Assembly: GCA_031268975.1 (NCBI GenBank)
Contig: JAIRWM010000176.1
Coordinates: forward strand, 1 to 56,123
Length of the DNA stretch: 56,123 bases
From: Treponema sp.
GTDB taxonomy: Bacteria; Spirochaetota; Spirochaetia; Treponematales; Breznakiellaceae
Direction of reading: 5' to 3'
Shown: positions 1-5,852 of the stretch, piece by piece
How positions within the stretch are numbered: position 1 is the first letter of the stretch
Layout of the letters: each line of letters starts with the position of its first letter
The notes under the pieces: generated by a model
Databases searched by the model: none
Told to the model about the DNA's origin: nothing
What the model saw: only the letters and a program-made list of their open reading frames with translations
Program-made: the position numbers and the translations under genes

Positions 1-82
1 TGTTTACCACCTGGCAATAGTTCTTGAAAAATGTGTCGAAATCGGATTCCGCGGCGGGAATCCAATCGTCTCTGTGCGCCAT
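1..82 (-). CDS. N-terminal fragment of an unidentified protein, cut by window edge
   Basis: The minus strand reads ATG at 82 followed by 27 open codons (MAHRDDWIPAAESDFDTFFK...) to the window edge. An AAAGGAG Shine-Dalgarno at 95-89 lies 6 nt before the ATG, which is strong support for a real start. The visible residues are polar, with no signal peptide, so the product is probably cytoplasmic. It is co-oriented with the repeat lipoprotein gene upstream and separated from it by the 21-bp repeat array. Function cannot be stated from this fragment. Confidence 0.7.
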   Translation of the reverse strand, partial: MAHRDDWIPAAESDFDTFFKNYCQVVN

Positions 83-118
83 GATGCGCTCCTTTCCGAG
101 TATGTTTTCAGGCCGGTT

Positions 119-433
119 ATACAACCCGCCGTAAAAGTACGTCCCGTTGCGGCGGAAGTACGTCCCGCCGTGGCGGAAGTATGTCCCGTTGTCGTGGCGG
201 GATGTCCCGCCGCCTTGGCGGGATGTCCCGTTGCCTTGGCGGGATGTCCCGTTGCTTTGGCGGGATGTCCCGTTGCTTTGGCGGTAGGCCCCGCCAAGCT
301 GGAAGTAACCCCCGCCGTCACGGCGGTAGACCCCGCCAAGGCGGAAGTAACCCCCGCCGTCACGGCGGTAGACCCCGCCGTCACGGAAGTAGCACCCGCC
401 GTCCTCGCGGTCGGCTCCGCCAAGGCGGAAGTG
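119..433. repeat. Tandem array of fifteen 21-bp GC-rich palindromic units
   Basis: Fifteen contiguous 21-bp units can be laid end to end from 119 to 433 with no spacers. Typical units are tgtcccgttgctttggcgg(ga) and acccccgccgtcacggcgg(ta). Most carry a CCGCC arm and a GGCGG arm, so single units can fold, and neighbours can pair with one another. Units fall into subtypes ending in ggaagta, ggcggga or ggcggta. Because 21 is a multiple of three, long stretches of several frames on both strands stay open as heptapeptide repeats; I regard these as by-products. The array overlaps the last codons of the repeat lipoprotein ORF and lies before the gene starting at 82. Confidence 0.85.
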
Positions 434-749
434 GCACCGACGCAACGTGCTTCGTCCAGTACCCACTAGTCTGGCCTGTGCCGGTGGGAAATGTGTCGGT
501 CGCCGTATTCGGGTTGTCCCCGGCGTTCAGCGTGTTGTTGCGGTAGAAATAGTTGCCGCTTTTATAATAAAACACCGCGTGGCCGTTTTCGCCTGGGTTA
601 CTGCCGCTGGTGGCGGTGTTGGAGGCGCTCCCCGGTGTGTGGGTGGTGTTGGTGGGGGAATCGCCGTAGATGATCCCGCCGATTTTGCTAAAGCTGCCGG
701 TATCGCCGACAGACACGCCGCCGTCGACGGACACGCCGCCGCCGAAGGC

Positions 750-1290
750 GGCGGTATTGCCGGAGATTTCACCGTATTCCATGGTAAAGCTGCCGTGATT
801 GACATATACGCCGCCGCCGCCCCAGGAGGTGGCGGTATTGCCGGAGATTGTGCCGCCTTTCATGGTAAAGCTGCCGTAGCTGACACGCACGCCGCCACCG
901 AAGAAGGCGGTATTGCCGGAGATTGTGCCGCCTTCCATGGTAAAGACGCCGGCGCCGACAGACACGCCGCCGCCGTCGACGGACTCGCCGCCGCCGGAGG
1001 CGGCGGTATTGCCGGAGATTATGCCGTCTTTCATGATAAAGCTGCTGAAGCCGCCAGAAACAGACACGCCGCGGCCGGTATTGCCGGAGATTTCGCCGCC
1101 TTCCATGGTAAAACTGCCGCTGACAGGCACGCCGCCTTCTATGGTAAAGATGCCGGAGACAGACACGCCGCCGCCGGTATTGCCGGAGATTACGCCGTTT
1201 TTCATGGTAAAGCTGCTGCCGCTGCCAGAGACAGACACGCCGCCGCCGTTGGTGGCGGTATTGCCGGAGATTACGCCGTCTTACATGGTA
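750..1290 (-). repeat. Intragenic minisatellite encoding GxISGNTA units
   Basis: The string ttgccggaga recurs near 757, 837, 917, 1010, 1080, 1177 and 1262, spaced about 72 to 96 bp, each followed by a variant of ccgcctttcatggtaaagctg. These repeats encode the SFTMKxGxISGNTAxxGGGV beta-helix rungs. Their DNA-level similarity should allow unequal recombination that adds, removes or replaces rungs. Confidence 0.8.
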
Positions 1291-1836
1291 AAGCTGCTGC
1301 TGCCGTAGCCGTAGCTGTCGACATACACCCCGCCGCCGGTGGTGCCGGTAGTGGTCGTATTGTTCTGTATCTTCGAGCCGGCCCGCATAAAGAGGATCCC
1401 GCCATTTACCGCTACCAGCGAGGCGTTGTTGTCGCCGCGGCCTTCCAGGGGACTCCGCAGGATAAGGGTTTGACCGGCCCCGGTACGCAGCAGGTTTCCC
1501 GTGGTTCCGACGGGGTCAAGGGAAAGGGTTTTCTCCCCCCGGAGGGATACCGTGACGCCGGTAACGGAACCAAAGGTAGGAGCGGAGTCGCCGTCAAGGG
1601 CGATGTCTCCGGTAAGGGTAATAACATAGTTCTTGTTATCCCCGCCGGCCTTTATGGCGGCAATGGCGATATCCCATCCGGACACGTCGGCGGCCTCGAA
1701 GCTGGTAATGCTGGCCGAGGCGCCAAAGTCTTCGGTGTCTATGTCTATCCAGCCGCCGGCAGAGTTGGAACAGGCCGCAAGAACCGCGAGGAGGAGGAAC
1801 AGTGGTAAAAGGAAAAAACTACTTAGCGCGCGGCTT

Positions 1837-1849
1837 GGGGGGGGGGGGG
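1837..1849. repeat. Homopolymer of 13 G (13 C on the coding strand) in the lipoprotein signal region
   Basis: An uninterrupted run of 13 G lies between the ATG at 1899 and the hydrophobic signal core of the repeat lipoprotein. With 13 bases the start is out of frame with the lipobox and body; 12 (or 15) bases would put them in frame. Runs of this length are classic slipped-strand mispairing sites, and poly-G/C tracts are known to vary in Treponema surface genes. Confidence 0.85.
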
Positions 1850-2078
1850 TACAGGGTGTCTTTTTCCGTACGGTATACGAAACGGCGGATTGTTTCCATG
1901 GCTGGCACGCTCCCTGGTATAGTGGACTTGTCCGGCGTCTGCCGGCGGGAGCCGGGCGGGGCCTGGCTCCATGGGGGTAATTGTACCCCCGCACGCAAGG
2001 ATTTGTCAAGGCAAACTTTCACGAAGATACGGCGCCCGTGCCCTGGGCCAGGCGCGCAAATATGGTACTGGCGGGGCC

Positions 2079-2124
2079 TGTCACCGGGAAGGGCGCAGGC
2101 GTGCCCGCGCCCTTCCCGGTGACA
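2079..2124. repeat. Hairpin, left arm of the inverted repeat
   Basis: An 18-bp perfect stem (2079-2096 with 2107-2124, sequence tgtcaccgggaagggcgc and its complement) encloses a 10-nt loop. There is no T run after it, so it does not look like a simple intrinsic terminator. Confidence 0.85.
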
Positions 2125-2245
2125 CCCGCCTGCGCCGTCCCCCTGTGCGCGCCTGGTATATCCTCCGGGCGCCGCCTCTTTGCCGTATCTGCGGTGCGGG
2201 GGGTGCGCTCTGGGGCGTGTGCCGTTTCCGGTGAGACCCGCCCAG

Positions 2246-2645
2246 CAAACGCATTCGAACTGGTGAGCATGGCACCCCGGTGATGGCAGCATGGCGTAGG
2301 CCCAGCGTTGGCTGCTGTTACGATAAAGGCCAAAGGGCCGCCGCCCGTGCCTCGCCCGGCAAACGCGCGCGAAACATTGAGCGCGTCTCCCGGTAAAGGT
2401 AACACGGCGTAGGCCCGGTGTTGGTCACAGTATCCCGCAAAGGCCGAAGGGCCGCGCAATCGTAACAGTACCTCGCAAAGGCCAAAGGGCGCCCGGTAAC
2501 CGCGCGCGAACCAGTGAGCGCGTTTCTCCAGCAATGGCAGCACGGCGTAGGCCCGGCAATGGCTGCTGTTACGACAAAGGCTGAAAGGCCGCCGCCCGGC
2601 AAACGCGCGCGAACCAGAACGCGCCCACCGTAAACCGGATACCGC
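2246..2645. repeat. Degenerate tandem repeats between the inverted arms
   Basis: About three and a half copies of a roughly 100-140 bp unit begin near 2246, 2360, 2500 and 2603. Each starts with a variant of aacgcgcgcgaacca and contains ggcgtaggcccgg, ctgctgttacga and caaaggc(c/t)gaaagg. Indels between copies disrupt reading frames, which argues against coding. Confidence 0.65.
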
Positions 2646-2702
2646 GAAATGGCGGCGCCCGGAGGATATACCAGGCGCGCACAAAGAAACGGCGAAGGCG
2701 GG

Positions 2703-2748
2703 TGTCAGCAGGAAGGGCGCGGGCCTGCCCGCGCCCTTCCTGCTGACA
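2703..2748. repeat. Hairpin, right arm of the inverted repeat
   Basis: A perfect 22-bp stem (2703-2724 with 2727-2748) has a nominal 2-nt loop. Compared with the left-arm hairpin, the two base changes in one strand of the stem are matched by complementary changes in the other, so pairing is preserved. Confidence 0.85.
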
Positions 2749-2839
2749 GGCCCCGCCAGTATCATACCCGCGCGCCTGGCCCAGGCACGGACGCCGCCTC
2801 TTCGTGCTTACCGGGCGGGCGGCGGAAAACACGCTTTCC

Positions 2840-2868
2840 TTGTTTTTTCCCCGCCGCCCAGGTATATT
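2840..2868 (+). promoter_or_regulatory. Candidate sigma-70-type promoter for hsp20
   Basis: TTGTTT at 2840-2845 and TATATT at 2863-2868 are separated by 17 bp. The -10 matches five of six consensus bases and the -35 three of six. It would give a 5' untranslated region of roughly 105 nt before the hsp20 start, long enough to hold the regulatory hairpin described next. Confidence 0.45.
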
Positions 2869-2947
2869 TACAGTATGGGTTCGCCGTATGGGGGCCCCGC
2901 CGGGCCGCGGGCCGGCATATTCAGTAAAGCGCGTTCCCCAATGGCCG

Positions 2948-2977
2948 GTTTTTCCGGCAGCCGGGAACCGGGAGGAC
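2948..2977 (+). promoter_or_regulatory. Hairpin masking the hsp20 Shine-Dalgarno, candidate RNA thermometer
   Basis: In the transcript, gtttttccgg (2948-2957) can pair with ccgggaggac (2968-2977) over ten base pairs, three of them G-U, enclosing a 10-nt loop. The pairing covers the whole Shine-Dalgarno GGGAGGA (2970-2976), 5 nt before the ATG at 2982. A competing small hairpin, ccgg-ttttt-ccgg (2945-2957), would free it. U-rich strands pairing weakly with the Shine-Dalgarno are the principle of fourU and ROSE-like thermometers found before small heat-shock genes. Folding was judged by eye. Confidence 0.45.
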
Positions 2978-2981
2978 AAGT

Positions 2982-3641
2982 ATGAAAAATCCACGAAGCT
3001 ATCTTGATCTCGGGTCGGTATACGATGAAATTTTTGACGCGGCCCGGCGTTTCAGGGACGAATTCCAGCATAATTTTAACGGTTTTGACCGGGCCGATTT
3101 TGCCCGGCACGGCGATCCGTTTGTCAAATACTGCTTTGACGAAAACACCGATTACTATCCAAACTACTCGTATCCGCCGATGAACGCGTATATGAGCCCC
3201 GACAGGAGCCTTACCTTTGAATTCGCCCTGGCGGGTTTTGACGAGAAAAACATCAGTCTTGTGTTTCAGGGTGATTACATGGTTTTTTCTGCGGCGATTG
3301 TTCCGCCGTCAGGCGGGCAGGGCGTCCCGTCCGCCGCCGAAGCCGGACAGGGCGGCGGGGGCCGATTCAGCGGTGAAGTCGGCGATGGCCGTGAGGTCGG
3401 CGGCGGCGATGAAGGCCGCGCGGAAGCGGGCGGCGGGCCGGAAAATGTACGTTACTTCAAGCGGCGGCTTAAACTCAGGGACATTGAAAAGCAGAAATAC
3501 TATGTGCCGCAGGACAAATACGCCCAGGACGAAGTAAAGGCTGTTTTCAAAAACGGCATACTCAAAGTAACCGTTCCGCCGAAAGACGTGCCCGATCAAA
3601 CCGAAGGGATCCGGATTGAGATTGTGAAGGAAGGTAACTGA
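2982..3641 (+). CDS. Hsp20/alpha-crystallin family small heat-shock protein
   Basis: A 219-residue protein with a split alpha-crystallin domain. The first half is LTFEFALAGFDEKNISLVFQGDYMVFSAAI (about 78-106) and the second is RYFKRRLKLRD...VKAVFKNGILKVTVPPKD (about 157-202). The tail has GIRIEIV, resembling the C-terminal I-x-I/V motif used in oligomer assembly. Small heat-shock proteins act as ATP-independent holdases in the cytoplasm. Residues about 108-155 form a Gly/Ala/Glu-rich low-complexity insert inside the domain, which is unusual and explains the extra length over the usual 140-160. Start is ATG 2982 with GGGAGGA 5 nt upstream. It appears to be transcribed alone or with recO downstream. 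Confidence 0.85.
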   Translation: MKNPRSYLDLGSVYDEIFDAARRFRDEFQHNFNGFDRADFARHGDPFVKYCFDENTDYYPNYSYPPMNAYMSPDRSLTFEFALAGFDEKNISLVFQGDYMVFSAAIVPPSGGQGVPSAAEAGQGGGGRFSGEVGDGREVGGGDEGRAEAGGGPENVRYFKRRLKLRDIEKQKYYVPQDKYAQDEVKAVFKNGILKVTVPPKDVPDQTEGIRIEIVKEGN

Positions 3642-3734
3642 ACCGCTTCCTGCGGCAGGGTTCGCCTTTGCGGAAAAGCTCCCCGCGTTACGGAACGGCT
3701 CGAAGGCGCCGGCCGTTTCGTGGTATCTTTGGGC

Positions 3735-4475
3735 ATGCAGAGGATCTTTTCCTGTTCCGCCCTGGTTTTGAGGGTGCGTTCCGCCGGTGAATCCAACCGG
3801 GAGGCTTCGTTCCTGTGTGCCGAAGAAGGGGTCTTTACCGCCACCCTGTTCGGCGGCCCAAAAAGCAGGCTCCGTTCCCATATTTCTCCGTTTAACTCGG
3901 GTACGCTGTGGTTTTACCGGGATACGTCCAGGGAATTTCGCAAGGTCAACGACTTTGACGTTGTTTCCTGGCGGCCGGGTCTGCGTGAACGGTATGAGCG
4001 TTCCCAGGCCGCCTCCGGCATCGCGGGGATTGTCCTTAACAGCCGGGGCGGGGGCGGGGCCTTTGCCCGGGCCGTGGATCTGGTTTGCGAAAGCCTTGAC
4101 GCTCTTGAAAACGCCGATGAAGCCTGCTGTCAGCGGCTCCTTGTTCTTTTTATGTGGAATTGGGCCGGGGTTTTGGGGCAAAAGCCCGGTCTGGGTTTCT
4201 GTTCATCCTGCGCTTGTGAAGCGGCCGGCGATGAGGTACTATGGTTTGTCCGGGGGGAAGGGCTTCTGTGCGGCAAATGCTTCCACAAAGTCCGCCTGTG
4301 GGCGGCCGCTTCCGGCCGGGAGGCGGGGCTTGCGCTGGGGCCCGGCGCCCGCCGCTGGCTGGGCGCTGTCGAAGGCCGCCCGCCCGGGGCCGTGTCCCGA
4401 ATGAGCCTTGACGCCTCTTCTCTTGCCCAGGCGCGGGAGTTTGTCCGGGCGCTTGTTGGCGATGTCATTTCTTGA
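3735..4475 (+). CDS. recO: DNA repair protein RecO
   Basis: A 246-residue RecO-type protein that loads RecA at gaps by displacing single-strand binding protein. The N-terminal OB-fold region reads MQRIFSCSALVLRVRSAGESNREASFLCAEEGVFTATLFG; the helical region carries a four-cysteine zinc motif (CSSCACEAAGD...LLCGKCFH, around residues 157-185). ATG 3735 fits the family start; a GTG at 3720 in the same frame is an alternative. Neither has a strong Shine-Dalgarno. It follows hsp20 by 93 bp and precedes the deoA-type gene by 21 bp, so co-transcription with the latter is likely. Confidence 0.8.
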   Translation: MQRIFSCSALVLRVRSAGESNREASFLCAEEGVFTATLFGGPKSRLRSHISPFNSGTLWFYRDTSREFRKVNDFDVVSWRPGLRERYERSQAASGIAGIVLNSRGGGGAFARAVDLVCESLDALENADEACCQRLLVLFMWNWAGVLGQKPGLGFCSSCACEAAGDEVLWFVRGEGLLCGKCFHKVRLWAAASGREAGLALGPGARRWLGAVEGRPPGAVSRMSLDASSLAQAREFVRALVGDVIS

Positions 4476-4496
4476 GGCGGATAACACGAGGTAATT

Positions 4497-5852
4497 ATGA
4501 GAGCGGTTGATATTATCGCAAATAAACGGGACGGAAAGGAACTTTCCCGGGAAGAGATACAATTTCTTGTCGACGGATATGTTGCCGGATCCATTCCCGA
4601 TTACCAGGTTTCTTCCTGGGCCATGGCGGTTTATTTTAACGGAATGACGCCTGGGGAAACGGCGGCCCTTACCGGCGCGATGCTCGCGTCGGGGCGGGTG
4701 ATGGATCTTTCCGGCATTCCCGGCCCGCTGGTGGACAAACATTCCACCGGCGGGGTAGGCGACAAGACCAGTCTTATCCTTGCGCCCCTTGCCGCCGCCC
4801 TTGGAATTCGGGATCCGATGATGTCGGGCCGCGCCCTTGGGCATACCGGCGGAACGCTGGACAAGCTTGAATCGATACCGGGCTACAGGACGAATCTTTC
4901 CATAGAAGAATTCCGCGCCTTTTTAAAAAAAGACGGCTTTGCCATGACGGGCCAGACAAAAGACGTTGTTCCCGCGGACAGGCTTCTGTATGCGTTACGT
5001 GATGTAACCGCTACCGTGGAATCCATCCCCCTTATTACCGCCAGTATTCTTTCGAAAAAAGCGGCCGAAGGGGCGGATGCCCTGGTCTTTGATGTAAAGT
5101 ACGGATCGGGGGCGTTTATGAAAGAAGCCACCGAAGGGGAAAAGCTTGCCCGCTCTCTTGTCGCAGCCGGAGAAGCGATGGGAAAAAAGATCATCGCCCT
5201 GCTTACCGATATGGACGAGCCGCTTGGGAACATGGTCGGAAATTTTCTGGAAGTAGAAGAAAGCCTTGACTGCCTTGAAGGCCGGGGGCCGGCCGACCTT
5301 ATGGAGGTAACGCTGGAACTTGCCGCCCGCATGGCCGTGCTGGGAAAAAAGGCCGCCGGCGCCAAAGAAGGCAGGGAACTCTGTGAAGCGTGCCTTGCTT
5401 CGGGAAAACCAAAGGAAAAGTTTCTCGCGAATGTGGCAAGCCAGGGCGGCGACGTGAAAAAGCTTCTTGAGCTGAGGGGAAACTGGCGTTCGCCTTTTAT
5501 GGCGGAAGTGCGTGCCCGCCCTCCCGCCGGGCGCGATGTGTACATTACCAGGATAGACGCATTCAAAGTGGGGCACGCGGCGGTGTCGCTTGGGGTCGGG
5601 CGCGGCCGTATCGAAGATACGGTAAGCCCCACGGCAGGCGTACAGTTCCACAAAAAACGGGGGGACAAGGTGCGCTCCGGCGGCGCTGTTATGACAGTAT
5701 GGGCCGCTTCCGAAGAGGCTCTTGCTGCGGCCCTGCCTTCTCTGGAACAGGCGGTGGAATACGGAACACAGGCGCCGCCTGAAAAAAAACATATCCTGAA
5801 AGAAATTTCATGCGGCCGGGAAAATTCTTCCGGCGGGGGCGGCAGGGCGTAA
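4497..5852 (+). CDS. deoA: Thymidine / pyrimidine-nucleoside phosphorylase
   Basis: A 451-residue member of the nucleoside phosphorylase family II, which releases the base and (deoxy)ribose-1-phosphate from pyrimidine nucleosides for salvage. The phosphate-binding segment DKHSTGGVGDKTSLILAPL (about 79-97) and the family signature SGRALGHTGGTLDKLESIPG (about 105-124) are intact. Length and domain order (small helical domain, large alpha/beta domain, C-terminal lobe) match the family. DeoA (thymidine) and Pdp (thymidine plus uridine) cannot be told apart by eye. Start ATG 4497 has GAGG upstream. The stop overlaps the recJ start by one base (TAATG), which implies translational coupling. Confidence 0.88.
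   Translation: MRAVDIIANKRDGKELSREEIQFLVDGYVAGSIPDYQVSSWAMAVYFNGMTPGETAALTGAMLASGRVMDLSGIPGPLVDKHSTGGVGDKTSLILAPLAAALGIRDPMMSGRALGHTGGTLDKLESIPGYRTNLSIEEFRAFLKKDGFAMTGQTKDVVPADRLLYALRDVTATVESIPLITASILSKKAAEGADALVFDVKYGSGAFMKEATEGEKLARSLVAAGEAMGKKIIALLTDMDEPLGNMVGNFLEVEESLDCLEGRGPADLMEVTLELAARMAVLGKKAAGAKEGRELCEACLASGKPKEKFLANVASQGGDVKKLLELRGNWRSPFMAEVRARPPAGRDVYITRIDAFKVGHAAVSLGVGRGRIEDTVSPTAGVQFHKKRGDKVRSGGAVMTVWAASEEALAAALPSLEQAVEYGTQAPPEKKHILKEISCGRENSSGGGGRA

Larger units (their letters stand above)
381..1899 (-). pseudogene. Beta-helix repeat lipoprotein, out of frame at a C13 tract and with an internal stop
   Basis: The natural start is ATG at 1899 with AGGGAG about 10 nt upstream; it reads METIRRFVYRTEKDTLY into a poly-C tract (1849-1837). 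In the present sequence this frame stops after 26 codons. Removing one C joins it exactly to a signal peptide (FFLLPLFLLLAVLAAC, lipobox LAAC) and a mature lipoprotein, so the gene looks switched off by slippage. The body continues to a TAA at 1281-1283 where sibling repeats have AAA, and resumes in the same frame to 381. The repeat domain holds about seven units of the type GGxISGNTAxxGGGVxV...SFTMK, the polymorphic outer-membrane / right-handed beta-helix pattern. The last residues run into the 21-bp array. Probable surface-exposed lipoprotein; whether it is phase-variable or simply decayed cannot be settled from one sequence. Confidence 0.75.
2020..2806. repeat. Large imperfect inverted repeat element, non-coding
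   Basis: The left arm, from about 2020 (cacgaaga) to 2213, reappears as its reverse complement at about 2612-2806 (tcttcgtg at the right edge). Shared blocks include tgggccaggcgcg, actggcggggcctgtca, gcgcgcctggtatatcctcc and gggcgccgcc. Each arm contains a long perfect hairpin. The centre carries degenerate tandem repeats. No frame here has a credible start with a ribosome-binding site or a recognisable protein, so 2010-2840 is read as non-coding. It could be a MITE-like or REP-like dispersed element. Confidence 0.8.

Noticed and set aside
119-433. CRISPR array
   Set aside because: Units are contiguous with no unique spacers, and the period is too short.
74-469. Open frames on both strands through the 21-bp array as a real repetitive protein
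   Set aside because: Period 21 keeps frames open automatically on both strands. No start with a Shine-Dalgarno belongs to them, and the real start nearby (ATG 82, minus) is in another frame.
447-1808. Plus-strand 453-codon open frame across the repeat lipoprotein locus
   Set aside because: It is the complement of a GC-biased repeat gene; its product is low-complexity Gly/Ala/Asp/His repeats mirroring the opposite strand, without ribosome-binding site or known domain.
1281-2009. Lipoprotein starting at ATG 2009 in the body frame, bypassing the poly-C tract
   Set aside because: That start gives about 55 hydrophilic Arg/Pro-rich residues before the signal core and has no ribosome-binding site, whereas ATG 1899 has AGGGAG and a sensible N-region.
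2019-2765. 248-codon minus-strand open frame inside the inverted repeat
   Set aside because: It spans hairpins and tandem units, has no recognisable domain and no credible start. Openness is explained by GC-rich composition.
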